Below are positions 53,577 through 63,617 of a DNA stretch of 64,000 bases, piece by piece. Positions within the stretch are counted from its first letter, which is position 1. Every line of letters begins with the position of its first letter. The stretch is from NCBI GenBank assembly GCA_013388755.1, contig JACAEQ010000034.1:1-64000 (forward strand), read 5' to 3'. Source of the DNA: Chloroflexota bacterium (lineage in GTDB: Bacteria; Chloroflexota; Chloroflexia; Chloroflexales; Roseiflexaceae). The notes under the pieces were generated by a model. The model had not been told where the DNA came from. It saw only the letters and a program-made list of their open reading frames with translations, and ran no database searches. A program made the position numbers and the translations under genes.

Positions 53577-55343
53577 ATGCACTTCGATGCCCTGACACTT
53601 TCCGCCGTTGTTGAGGAATTGCGAGCGACGATCGTCGGCGGGCGCGTGCAACGTGTATTTCTGCCGAGCGCACTCAGTGTGGCCCTGGAAATCTACACCA
53701 ATCACCAGCGGTATCACCTGCTACTGTCCGCCCATCCGCAGTTTGCGCGGGTCCATCTCAGTTCGGCGCGTCTCTCGCGTGGCACCGAGGCGACACCACC
53801 ATTGCTCTTGCTGCTGCGCAAATATGTGAACCGCGGCAGAGTCGTTACAGTCGAGCAACCCGATCTCGAACGCGTACTCTTGCTTAGTATAGTCAAACGT
53901 TCGTCGCAGCGCAACCACGACGACGAAACCGGCGATATCGCGTGTGATGATGCAATCGAGGAGCATGACGATAGTGAGGCGCTCCGCTGCGAGCTCGTCG
54001 TCGAGATCATGGAGCAGCGCAGCAACATTGTGCTGGTAGGCGACGACAATGTCATTCTGGCGGCGGCGCGCCATATAACGCCGCGTATGAGTCGCCGCCC
54101 TGTGCTACCGCATGAACCGTACGAATTGCCACCGCCGCAGCAGAAACGCGATCCGCGCACGGCAACGGCTGAAACCGTGCGTGCAGCTGTCGCTGCCGGC
54201 CAGGCCGACCTTACGCGGGCGCTGGTTGCCGGCTTTCGCGGCCTTTCACCGATCGCGGCGCGCGAGGCGATCTATCGCGCCACCGGCCGCACCAGCGTGC
54301 CGATCGACGCCGATCTTCCCTGGGAAGGCCTCGCTGGCGCGGTGCGCAGCCTGTGGTACAGCGCGCACGAGCCAACCCTGGTTGTTGACGAGAGCGGGCC
54401 GGTAGCTTTCGCGCCCTATGTGCTCACACACCTGCGGCAGGCCCATCCATACCCCTCCATGAGCGCCGCGCTCGAAGCGTATTACGCCGGGCGTGAACAA
54501 CTCACGGCTCACCAGCAGCGTCGAGACGCGCTCTATGCACGCTTGAGCGACACACGCGAACGGCTGGTGCGTCAGCAATCGGCGCTGCGTACTGAACTGC
54601 AACGCGCCGCCGATCTCGATCGCCTGCGCTGGGAAGGCGAGATGATCTTCGCGTTCCTGCACACGCTTGCACCGGGGCAGGAACGACTGGAGATCGAGGA
54701 GCGAAGCATCGCACTCGATCCGCGTAAGTCGCCGGTTGAGTGCGCACAGGATCGGTTCCGCGCCTATGAAAAAGCCAGAGGCGCGCTTGCCGGTGTACCC
54801 GAACGACTGCGCGCCGTTGAACTCCGGCTGGCGGGCCTCGACGAGACCCTGGCGCTGCTGGCGCTGGCTGAGGGCTACGAAGCAATCGAGATGATTGCGC
54901 GTGAAGCAATGGCCGAAGGGTACCTCGGCAATGATGCGGGCAGCCGCGCCAGCCCGCATCGCGCGCGCGCCATGCCGCCACTACGCCTGGAGTCGAGCGA
55001 CGGGTTCATGATCTACGTCGGTCGCAGTGCATTGCAGAACGAGCAGGTGACCTTTCGCCTTGGCACTCCCGACGATCTCTGGCTGCATGTGCGCGGCGCA
55101 CCCGGTGCGCACGTGATTATCAAATCCGGCGGGCGCGATATTCCTGAGCGCACCATCCGCGAGGCTGCGGCGCTGGCCGCATACTACAGCAGCCAGCGCG
55201 GCGCCGACGGTGTCGAGGTGGAAATTGCGCGCCGGCGCCAGGTGCGCAAAGTGCGCGGCGGACCGGCCGGCCTCGTCACATACGCAGCGGAACGGGCTGT
55301 GCGCGTCGCCCCGCGCCCACCCTGGCAGACAGGCCAACAATAA
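53577..55343 (+). CDS. rqcH: Ribosome quality control protein RqcH (NFACT/Rqc2 family)
   Basis: A 588-residue NFACT protein. The N-terminal NFACT-N domain starts MHFDALTLSAVVEELRATIVGGRVQRV, a helix-hairpin-helix region follows (LVAGFRGLSPIAAREAIYRATG), then a coiled coil (about 300-440) and the NFACT-R domain (IYVGRSALQNEQVTFRLG, DDLWLHVRGAPGAHVII). RqcH binds stalled 50S-peptidyl-tRNA and adds Ala tails to mark the chain for degradation. An acidic insert around 105-135 (HDDETGDIACDDAIEEHDD) is unusual. Confidence 0.93.
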   Translation: MHFDALTLSAVVEELRATIVGGRVQRVFLPSALSVALEIYTNHQRYHLLLSAHPQFARVHLSSARLSRGTEATPPLLLLLRKYVNRGRVVTVEQPDLERVLLLSIVKRSSQRNHDDETGDIACDDAIEEHDDSEALRCELVVEIMEQRSNIVLVGDDNVILAAARHITPRMSRRPVLPHEPYELPPPQQKRDPRTATAETVRAAVAAGQADLTRALVAGFRGLSPIAAREAIYRATGRTSVPIDADLPWEGLAGAVRSLWYSAHEPTLVVDESGPVAFAPYVLTHLRQAHPYPSMSAALEAYYAGREQLTAHQQRRDALYARLSDTRERLVRQQSALRTELQRAADLDRLRWEGEMIFAFLHTLAPGQERLEIEERSIALDPRKSPVECAQDRFRAYEKARGALAGVPERLRAVELRLAGLDETLALLALAEGYEAIEMIAREAMAEGYLGNDAGSRASPHRARAMPPLRLESSDGFMIYVGRSALQNEQVTFRLGTPDDLWLHVRGAPGAHVIIKSGGRDIPERTIREAAALAAYYSSQRGADGVEVEIARRRQVRKVRGGPAGLVTYAAERAVRVAPRPPWQTGQQ

Positions 55344-55405
55344 AGCGCCCGCGGTATGCGGGCGCCGTGAACAAACAAACGATTGCGTAAACCGAAATCA
55401 GCCGA

Positions 55406-55633
55406 TCACGTGGGCCAGCGATCAAGGATACGCTGATACCACAGCCCGCTCACCGTGTGCCCCATCACGCTGACGATACCAATGACAACCAGGACGATCA
55501 GTGCAAGGAGCAGCGAGTACTCCACCAGCCCCTGGCCAGAACTGTGTGCCAGCCATTGCGCATGCACTCGCGCCACCGGCTGCCGCATCGCGTCGTTGAC
55601 GGCATCACGCAGCGACGACAGCCACTGCATCAT
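55406..55633 (-). CDS. Flp/Fap-type (type IVb) pilin-like protein
   Basis: A 75-residue protein whose core GQGLVEYSLLLALIVLVVIG is the Flp pilin signature, with the Glu at position 5 of the mature helix and cleavage expected after Gly. A 34-residue basic-amphipathic leader precedes it, which is longer than usual. A strong AGGAGG lies eight bases before ATG 55633. No tad, rcp or prepilin peptidase genes are nearby, so assembly genes must be elsewhere. Confidence 0.8.
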   Translation of the reverse strand: MMQWLSSLRDAVNDAMRQPVARVHAQWLAHSSGQGLVEYSLLLALIVLVVIGIVSVMGHTVSGLWYQRILDRWPT

Positions 55634-55939
55634 GGGCGCTCACCTCCTTTTCAATCCATTGTTGAGTCTGACGTCGAAGGAGAACGACAGCGTGCCGTGA
55701 TGCGCGAGCGACGATCTCTGGCCTGATGCATTGATCGAAGCTGCAGCCGTTCCACAACGGCATGTTCTGTCAAGACAAATTATACCAACCGCTGCAATAG
55801 GCCGACGGTACCTTCAGCGGCGGTACTATCCGATGGCGTATGAGCGTGTCTCGTTATGCGTGTTGCCGGTAACCATGCTTTCAAGAATGTCATCACTGCG
55901 GAGGCGAAGCATATTGCACCCATACCCGGGTGTCATTAT

Positions 55940-55967
55940 TTGCGCCTGTAACCGCCATGCATATAAT
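55940..55967 (+). promoter_or_regulatory. Candidate sigma-70 promoter for the carboxylase genes
   Basis: TTGCGC, a 16-bp spacer and a perfect TATAAT, 35 bp before the ATG at 56003. The rest of the 55634-56002 gap shows no gene or repeat that I can recognise. Confidence 0.55.
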
Positions 55968-56002
55968 GGAAACCACTCACCGCTAAAGCACACAGGGGTG
56001 CT

Positions 56003-56269
56003 ATGAGCTATAATCCCGCACCACGCCCCGCACGCGCCGACGACGACCTCATTGCTGCGGCGCTGGCCGCAGTTCAACTGTACCTGGAAGCCGAGCAGAC
56101 CGACATGGCCGAGGATGCGTCGCGGCGCACAGCCTGGCAGGCGGCGGCACTGGCGGCTGCACAGGGAGTATCGCCGGTGCGCGGTGCCACCGCGTCAAAC
56201 TGGAGAACGATCGAGCGGGCGGGCCGCGCGGCGCGCTGGAGTGCCGGCATGCTGGGGACCTTCGATTGA
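56003..56269 (+). CDS. Small protein coupled to biotin carboxylase
   Basis: An 88-residue Ala-rich protein with an N-terminal helix (DDDLIAAALAAVQLYLEAEQ) and a C-terminal basic-aromatic tail (NWRTIERAGRAARWSAGM). That helix plus W/R tail pattern resembles short accessory subunits found beside acyl-CoA carboxylase genes, such as epsilon-type subunits; this is an inference from context and pattern. AGGGGTG precedes the ATG. The biotin carboxylase start is 21 bp after its stop. Confidence 0.65.
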   Translation: MSYNPAPRPARADDDLIAAALAAVQLYLEAEQTDMAEDASRRTAWQAAALAAAQGVSPVRGATASNWRTIERAGRAARWSAGMLGTFD

Positions 56270-56289
56270 TTGTGCGCGATGAGGCTGTT

Positions 56290-58065
<1,776 letters not shown>

Positions 58066-58082
58066 GCAAGGGTAGAGACACG

Positions 58083-58949
58083 ATGCCAGAACTTTTCGCT
58101 GCCAGCGTCACGCCATTCACGGCGCCATCCGGCGCGGTGGACCATGCCTATATTGTCAGGCACCTGCGCTGGCTGGAAGCGCATGGGGTTGACGGCGTTG
58201 CACCATGCGGCACGACCGGCGAAGGCCAGTCGCTCAGCGTTGCCGAGCGCATGGCGATATTCGACACAGTGTTGCAGCATCGCGGCAGGTTACGGGTGTT
58301 TGCGGGAACCGGTTGTGCCGCGTTGAGTGATACGATCACACTCTCGCGGTATGCCGTCGAGCGTGGCGCCGACGCGGTCATGGTGCTGCCACCGTTCTAC
58401 TTCAAGAACCTGACCGATCAAGGCTTACTTGGCTACTACCGTGCACTGTGCGACGCCCTTCCCACTGGTACGAAGGTCGTGCTGTACCACATTCCGCCCA
58501 TGAGCCAGATCCCTATTGCGCCAGCGGTGATTGAGGGGCTCTACCAGAGTCATCCGGACATGGTCTATGGCCTGAAGGATAGTGGCGGTGAACCGGCCTA
58601 CCTGGCAGAATTGACCCGGCGTTTTCCCGCCCTGCGCGTGTATGTCGGTGGGGCGCCGCTCCTGGCGCAGGCACTGCGCGACGGCGCCGCAGGCGGTATC
58701 TTCGCACTGAGCAATGCCTACCCAGGCGAGATGCGCACAGTGATAACGGCGCACACCACAGGCGGCGATGTCGAAGCGGCGCAACGGCGGGTAACTGCGC
58801 TGAGCAACGCACTGAAGGGGTACGCCAACCCACCGGCACTCAAATCACTCCTGACGCGCCTGGCCGACCTGCCACGCGCCGCATCGCGCCTGCCGCTGGT
58901 CGATCTCACGGATGCACAGGCTGACGCGCTATGGGATGCGGTGCGATAG
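58083..58949 (+). CDS. DapA-family (dihydrodipicolinate synthase-like) aldolase/lyase
   Basis: A 288-residue TIM-barrel class I aldolase. The substrate motif is APCGTTGEGQSLSVAER, the conserved Tyr is in VVLYHIPPMS, and the Schiff-base Lys is in MVYGLKDSGGE. The family includes dihydrodipicolinate synthase, sialic acid lyase and keto-deoxy-sugar aldolases; Pro/Met in place of the usual NVPGRT-like segment argues against true DapA. A GTG at 58062 overlapping the previous stop is an alternative start. The 3' end overlaps the convergent glycosyltransferase by 21 bp. Confidence 0.85.
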   Translation: MPELFAASVTPFTAPSGAVDHAYIVRHLRWLEAHGVDGVAPCGTTGEGQSLSVAERMAIFDTVLQHRGRLRVFAGTGCAALSDTITLSRYAVERGADAVMVLPPFYFKNLTDQGLLGYYRALCDALPTGTKVVLYHIPPMSQIPIAPAVIEGLYQSHPDMVYGLKDSGGEPAYLAELTRRFPALRVYVGGAPLLAQALRDGAAGGIFALSNAYPGEMRTVITAHTTGGDVEAAQRRVTALSNALKGYANPPALKSLLTRLADLPRAASRLPLVDLTDAQADALWDAVR

Positions 58950-60152
58950 GCGCGCCGCGCGGGCGAGCACATCGGCATAGATCGCATCAATCTCGCGCGC
59001 GGCGCGCTCCCACGACAGCTCGCGTTGTGCGCGTTCGCGCCCGCACTTCCCGCGCTCCTCCGCCAGGGCCGGCTGATCCAGCGCCAGTTCTACCTTTGCC
59101 GCCAGATCGCCGACACTGCCATAGGCAGCGTAGATGCCGCAATCGCCGAGTATCTCACGCGCAACCGGAGTATCGAACGCAACCACCGGCAACCCCATCG
59201 CCATATAATTACTGATCTTGCCATTCCCTTCAGTGAGGCTCATCTTCGGCGCAACCGCCACCTCGCCAAGCGCCAGGTAGGCATGCAGGTCGCGATAGAA
59301 AATGCGCCCCGGCAACGTTACATGTCCGGCCACACCGAGCGATTCGGCATAGGCCCGGTAGCTGGCCGGGTCAGGATGGCCCATAATAAGAAAGTGAACA
59401 TCAGGGTGGCGCGCCGTCACCAGTTGCGCCGCCTGAATGAGCGCATTCGTTCCCTGGTAGGGCGCGAGCAGACCAATATAGACCACGATCCGCCGCCCCG
59501 CCGGGATGCCAAGCTGGCGGCGCAACTCACAGCGTTGCGCCGCCCATTCCGGCGAACCGTCAAACGGGCGAAAGCGTTGCGTGTTGACACTATCAACGAC
59601 CACGTGCAGGCGATCGGGCGCGATTGCATCATCACGCCGCAGCAGCACGGCCGCATGATGTGTCGAGGTAATCACCGCATCAGCGCTGCGATTGATCAGC
59701 CGTTCGAGGCGCGTCAACGGCAAGAACAACGGGCTGGTGCGCCGGAGGAACCCGTGATCGAGCATTTCGCTGGTCATGCTCCCCTGGTAATCCAGGATGA
59801 GCGGAATGCCGAGCAGACGTTTCAGCGCCAGCCCGATCGCCGCCGCTTCGTGTGTATGGGCATGAATGAGTGTAGGACGGAGCTGCAACGCAACCCGTAG
59901 ACTGCGCCAGGAGAGTGCAACATCAAGATACAACTTATGGCGCGACGATCCAACCACCGCGCGACGAATCCAGGGAACGTCCCACGAACGCCGGATATCG
60001 AGACCGGGCATGTCGTCGCCATTGTGATACGTCGCCAGCACCAGGCGATGGCCCAGTTGCTGGATGGCTTTCGCCTCCTCCCAGATGCGCACGTGGTTGC
60101 CATAGTCCGAGAAAAAACTGGTTGACGCCAGCATCAGAATAGTGTAGGGCAC
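58929..60152 (-). CDS. Glycosyltransferase, GT4 type
   Basis: A 407-residue GT-B enzyme. The N-terminal half has ILMLASTSFFSDYGNHVRIW and PTLIHAHTHEAAAIGL. The donor half has VVYIGLLAPYQGTNALIQA, VHFLIMGHPD and GNGKISNYMAMGLPVVAFDTP at the EX7E position. It likely adds a sugar to a surface glycan or lipid. It follows the broken HAD gene on the same strand by 12 bp, so it may once have shared a transcript with it and with glcF. Confidence 0.88.
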   Translation of the reverse strand: MPYTILMLASTSFFSDYGNHVRIWEEAKAIQQLGHRLVLATYHNGDDMPGLDIRRSWDVPWIRRAVVGSSRHKLYLDVALSWRSLRVALQLRPTLIHAHTHEAAAIGLALKRLLGIPLILDYQGSMTSEMLDHGFLRRTSPLFLPLTRLERLINRSADAVITSTHHAAVLLRRDDAIAPDRLHVVVDSVNTQRFRPFDGSPEWAAQRCELRRQLGIPAGRRIVVYIGLLAPYQGTNALIQAAQLVTARHPDVHFLIMGHPDPASYRAYAESLGVAGHVTLPGRIFYRDLHAYLALGEVAVAPKMSLTEGNGKISNYMAMGLPVVAFDTPVAREILGDCGIYAAYGSVGDLAAKVELALDQPALAEERGKCGRERAQRELSWERAAREIDAIYADVLARAARLSHRIP

Positions 60153-60164
60153 AGAAGTCTCACG

Positions 60165-60642
60165 TCAATCACAGGCGATACCCGCACGATTCGCCAGGCC
60201 GGCGACATACCCCGGCACCTCGCCAATGTGCCGCAATTGCACATAACTCATTTGCGGTTTGTCGCCAGCCGGGACAACTTCGTGCTCCCAGGTCAGATGA
60301 TACGGCACATAGAGCCCATCCGAATAACGCCACGCCTCCTGTCATTGCGAGGCGCGCGAGCGACCGCCTGCAGCGAGCGCAACGTGGCTGAAGCAATCTC
60401 CGCTCGCGCCGCTCGATTGCGTCGCTTCGCGCGCAATGACATCCAACCATCCGTTATTCGGACAGGCTCATAGACGGCGCGCCCGCCCGCAGCAACGACC
60501 GGCAACACATCGGACCTGAGCGAATTGCCGATCATGAGAAAGCGGTGCGGTTCGACCGCATAGCGGTTCAACAGCGCAACGAATACAGCGTTTCGTTGCG
60601 CCACAGCGTATCATCGGCATCGAATACAATCAGGTCCAGCAT
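60165..60642 (-). pseudogene. HAD-superfamily hydrolase remnant, internally deleted and split by a MITE
   Basis: The 5' end encodes MLDLIVFDADDTLWRNETLY, the DxD start of a HAD phosphatase. The frame then shifts straight into the C-terminal third (FVALLNRYAVEPHRFLMIGNS), so most of the cap and core are missing. That part is broken again after GGRAVY by the family-B element at 60312-60469. Removing the element plus one target copy restores AVYVPYHLTWEHE and reads on to a stop at 60165. An intact family member would be roughly 230 residues. The gene is therefore inactivated at least twice. Confidence 0.88.
60312..60469 (-). repeat. Family-B MITE-like element, copy 3, inside the HAD pseudogene
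   Basis: A 158-bp element in the opposite orientation to copies 1 and 2. Its plus-strand left end is GAGCCCATCCGAATAACG and its right end CGTTATTCGGACAGGCTC. ATA flanks it on both sides (60309-60311 and 60470-60472). The inner inverted pair GTCATTGCGAG / CGCAATGAC is retained. The 161-bp insertion (element plus target copy) shifts the host frame. Confidence 0.92.
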
Positions 60643-60691
60643 ACGAAGCCGGCCATCGCCGGCGGGACATCTATCGCCTCGCGTCTCCTGG

Positions 60692-62029
60692 CTATCGTTC
60701 CGTCCCACGATACGCCTCGTCAAGCACTTCGACAATATGGCGAACGCGGATTGCTGAGCCACGGCGCCGCAGGCCACTTTCGAGTTGCAGGTGACAACCC
60801 GGGTTGGCGGTAACGATGATATCAGCGCCGGTGGCTGCGGCATGCTCAAGTTTACGCTCCCCAAGGCGGGCGGCCATCTCCGGCCGGGTGACATTGTAAA
60901 TGCCGGCGGAGCCGCAGCAGAGCGAAGACTCCTGCATCTCACGCAGCGTCAGACCGGGGACGGCACGCAACAACATACGCGGCTGTGCGCTGATGCGCTG
61001 CGCATGCGCCAGGTGGCATGGCTCCTGGTATGTCACGGTCACATTGAGCGGACGCAGATCTGCGACATTCAGGTCAATAGCGGCCAGAAACTCGGTAACA
61101 TCTTTTACTCTGGCTGCGAAGCGTCCGGCGCGGGATGCCCACTGCGGATCATCGTGCAACAGATGACCATACTCCTTGAGCGTGGATCCACAGCCGGCCG
61201 CATTCACAATGATCGCATCAAGGCCAAGACCTTCAAACGCAGCAATGTTCCGGCGCGCCAGTGCACGCGCGCCCTCCAGATCGCCGCCATGTGCATGCAA
61301 CGCGCCGCAGCACCCCTGCGCCGGCGGCAGAATAACCGTACAACCGTTTTTGCGCAACACGCGGATCGTTGCCTCATGCACCTCGGCAAAGGCAGTAGAC
61401 ATGATGCAGCCCGTCACCAGCGCCACCGTAAAGCGCTCGTGTCCCTCCGCCGGGAACGTCTGGCCCTGAGGAACGCTAAAACGGTCACTTATCGGCGGCA
61501 GCAGCGCCTCGGTTTCGTTGAGTTGCAGCGCCTGGAGCAGGCCACTCCGGCGCGCCAGCGTCTGCGCGCCACTTTTCTGGTAGAGCCACATCAGACGCGA
61601 AAACAGGCGAAACAGCGATAGGCGACGAAACAGGATGCCGAACGCCCCGAAGCGCAACAGGCGAACCGGCCATGGATGCGGTGCCAGACGCCCGCCGGAC
61701 CTTGCCTGCTCGATCTGCGTGCGCGACGACTCAAGGATCTGGCCGTACAACACGCCGCTGGGGCAGACGGCTTCACACGCGCGGCAATTAAGGCACGCAC
61801 CCATCTGCTCCTGAAAGACTTCGCTCTCCATACCAATGCGCCCATCCGCCACTGCTTTCATGAGGTAGATTCGGCCACGCGGCGAATACTGCTCCAGGCC
61901 GGTTTCACGGTACGTCGGGCACGCAGACAGGCACAGACCACAGTGCACGCATGCATTGATCACAGCGTCGCTCGGAATATCGGCGCCGGAAAATGGAACT
62001 CTGGCACTGATCTCATGTTCGGCGATCAT
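60692..62029 (-). CDS. glcF: Glycolate oxidase iron-sulfur subunit GlcF-like
   Basis: A 445-residue protein with two 4Fe-4S ferredoxin-type clusters (CVHCGLCLSACP and CLNCRACEAVCP) and two CCG domains (GCCGALHAHGG and SLCCGSAGIYN), the full layout of the electron-transfer subunit of glycolate dehydrogenase. It passes electrons from the FAD subunits to the quinone pool when glycolate is oxidised to glyoxylate. No glcD or glcE is in the window. ATG 62029 is favoured over a GTG at 62065 that sits directly on a TAGGAG. Heterodisulfide-reductase-like or lactate-utilisation roles are less likely. Confidence 0.88.
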   Translation of the reverse strand: MIAEHEISARVPFSGADIPSDAVINACVHCGLCLSACPTYRETGLEQYSPRGRIYLMKAVADGRIGMESEVFQEQMGACLNCRACEAVCPSGVLYGQILESSRTQIEQARSGGRLAPHPWPVRLLRFGAFGILFRRLSLFRLFSRLMWLYQKSGAQTLARRSGLLQALQLNETEALLPPISDRFSVPQGQTFPAEGHERFTVALVTGCIMSTAFAEVHEATIRVLRKNGCTVILPPAQGCCGALHAHGGDLEGARALARRNIAAFEGLGLDAIIVNAAGCGSTLKEYGHLLHDDPQWASRAGRFAARVKDVTEFLAAIDLNVADLRPLNVTVTYQEPCHLAHAQRISAQPRMLLRAVPGLTLREMQESSLCCGSAGIYNVTRPEMAARLGERKLEHAAATGADIIVTANPGCHLQLESGLRRRGSAIRVRHIVEVLDEAYRGTER

Positions 62030-62099
62030 GGGCGCTTTGCTCTCCAGGCTGTACAGGCGATCCACCTCCTACTATAGCATATGCTCTGGCGAGGGGCGC

Positions 62100-62420
62100 A
62101 GCGTGCCGGTTGAAACGCAGGGCTGCTGCAAAGAAAGATAGTGCTGGCAAACTCCGTTCTTCCCACGCCGGGTGCGCGGGCATTCCGCTGACGCAGCCTG
62201 CTGCGTCCCATACCTCTCTGCGGAAGGCAAGAAGCCAGGTTACCGGCTGCCAGCGATAGCAAGCGCTGCACTCGCACGGAAAAAGTGCAGCGGGGGAGCT
62301 CACGCAGTACCGTTGTGCCGGTGGAAGGCGCGAGCGGATGAAGGCAGCAAACGCCACGCGCCTGAGGGAAACCAGGGGCACCCGAAACGGCCATGGGGCT
62401 GAACGATCCCTTGCACAGTG
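62100..62420. other. Hairpin-rich, non-coding intergenic region, possible structured RNA
   Basis: The 404-bp space between glcF and the response regulator gene holds no convincing reading frame but several perfect stems: GACGCAG/CTGCGTC (62190-62207), GCTGCACT/AGTGCAGC (near 62264-62291) and AGGCGCG/CGCGCCT (near 62326-62364). A GAAGCCAGGTTACC block lies between them. Either strand could be transcribed; on the minus strand this would be the glcF leader. I could not match it to a known RNA class by eye. Confidence 0.4.
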
Positions 62421-62470
62421 CGACCGGAACAGGCGCACGGGTGGCGCCGTACGCCCGCAAGATTCGCGTG

Positions 62471-63154
62471 CTACGGAACGAACGTATAGCCCACATTACG
62501 CACCGTCAGAATATGGCGCGGCTGATCGGCGTCATGTTCGAGTTTGGCGCGCAAGCGCCAGACCGACGTCGCGACGATACTACGCGACTGGCGGGCCGTA
62601 TAGCCCCAGACGTGGTGCACGATCTGCCCGGTGGTGCACACCTGGCCGCTGCGCTTCATCAAGAAAGACAGGAGGTGCACCTCACGCGGGGTCAACTCCA
62701 CTGCGGGCCGGTCGGCAGCCACGCAAATCTGGCCGGCTGGATCGAGCGTCCAGGCGCCGCAGTTCAACCTTTCGGTTGGCGGGCGACGTGCACGCTCACA
62801 GCGCCGCAGCACCGCACCAACGCGCGCCGCCAGCTCAGCACTCGGTATATCCTTGGGGACGTAGTCGTCGGCACCAAGGCGCAGGCCCAGGATACGGTCC
62901 TCGGTTCGTGCTCGCCAGCTATAAAAGATGACCGGAATATCAGAGCTGCGTCGAATGCGGCGTAATACCTCGAACCCGTCCTGGTCGGGCAGCTCCGCTT
63001 CCAGGATCACCAGATCCGGCAGACTGCCGAACACGGTGCGTAATGCATCACGCCCCCCATTCGACTGGCTGACATGATAGCGCGCACGCTCGAGCAATGC
63101 TGCGGTGGCGGTCAGGGCCGTGCTGTCGCTGTCCACAAGATGGATGTGAGGCAT
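62471..63154 (-). CDS. OmpR/PhoB-type response regulator with Glu at the phosphoacceptor site
   Basis: A 227-residue two-domain regulator. The receiver (1-115) has HLVDSDSTA and the conserved Lys in DDYVPKDIP, but the phosphorylation block reads DLVILEAELPDQDGF, with Glu (codon GAA) at the usual Asp. The C-terminal half is a winged helix (LTPREVHLLSFLMKRSGQV, VWRLRAKLEHD, TVRNVGYTFV). Asp-to-Glu often mimics the phosphorylated state, so constitutive DNA binding is plausible. No histidine kinase is adjacent. Confidence 0.9.
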   Translation of the reverse strand: MPHIHLVDSDSTALTATAALLERARYHVSQSNGGRDALRTVFGSLPDLVILEAELPDQDGFEVLRRIRRSSDIPVIFYSWRARTEDRILGLRLGADDYVPKDIPSAELAARVGAVLRRCERARRPPTERLNCGAWTLDPAGQICVAADRPAVELTPREVHLLSFLMKRSGQVCTTGQIVHHVWGYTARQSRSIVATSVWRLRAKLEHDADQPRHILTVRNVGYTFVP

Positions 63155-63542
63155 AGTGCCAGGCTCCTCTTGTATATGAAGTTACGAGTGGTCGTTACGT
63201 TTTCGTGCGCACGCTGTACAACCGCTTTTTTACCATGCTGCCGCGGCGCGCGTCTATCAGGTAGTGCCCACGTTCCGTTCAGGTCTATAGGTGTTCCATA
63301 TCTTGTGCGCTGTAATGCAGGGTAACGACTCTGCCAGTCATCGTTCTTACTGACTTATTGTGCGTTTTTGTCCCATATTTTTATGCTCTCATCTTATTGT
63401 GGCATATATTCTCATGTTTTTGTGCCTCAACCATGGCTGCGGGGTAGCCGGGTGCAGCCATATCAGGGAACCCATGCGGTCGCTGCGTGCCATGGCGGCA
63501 ACCAGGCCAGACGGTGTGCCCTGAATTCGGTTGCTACCGTCT
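63155..63542. other. AT-rich divergent intergenic region
   Basis: The gap between the divergent response regulator and lipoprotein genes. The segment near 63340-63425 is much richer in T than its surroundings (TTTTTGTCCC, ATTTTTATGC, TGTTTTTGTG). I see no gene, repeat or clear promoter in it apart from the site at 63543. Confidence 0.4.
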
Positions 63543-63573
63543 GCTACGATCATCTATCGTAGCGCGGTATAAT
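63543..63573 (+). promoter_or_regulatory. Inverted repeat and TATAAT upstream of the lipoprotein gene
   Basis: GCTACGAT (63543-63550) and ATCGTAGC (63556-63563) form a perfect 8-bp inverted repeat with a five-base centre. A perfect TATAAT follows at 63568-63573, 45 bp before the ATG. The repeat covers the -35 position, which suits a repressor or activator site; no good -35 hexamer is present. Confidence 0.5.
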
Positions 63574-63617
63574 GCGCGCGCGGCCATCGCTGGCGCGCGC
63601 GTGGAGCGTAACGAACG

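Noticed and set aside
62230-62260. Possible cobalamin riboswitch B12-box (GAAGCCAGGTTACCGGC)
   Set aside because: The upstream core elements expected of that riboswitch (a GCCCCCGC-type block and GGTG segment) were not found and no gene follows on that strand.
62230-62300. Possible c-di-GMP (GEMM) or RNase P-like RNA
   Set aside because: Only the GGTTACC fragment agrees; the other conserved segments of these RNAs are absent on both strands.
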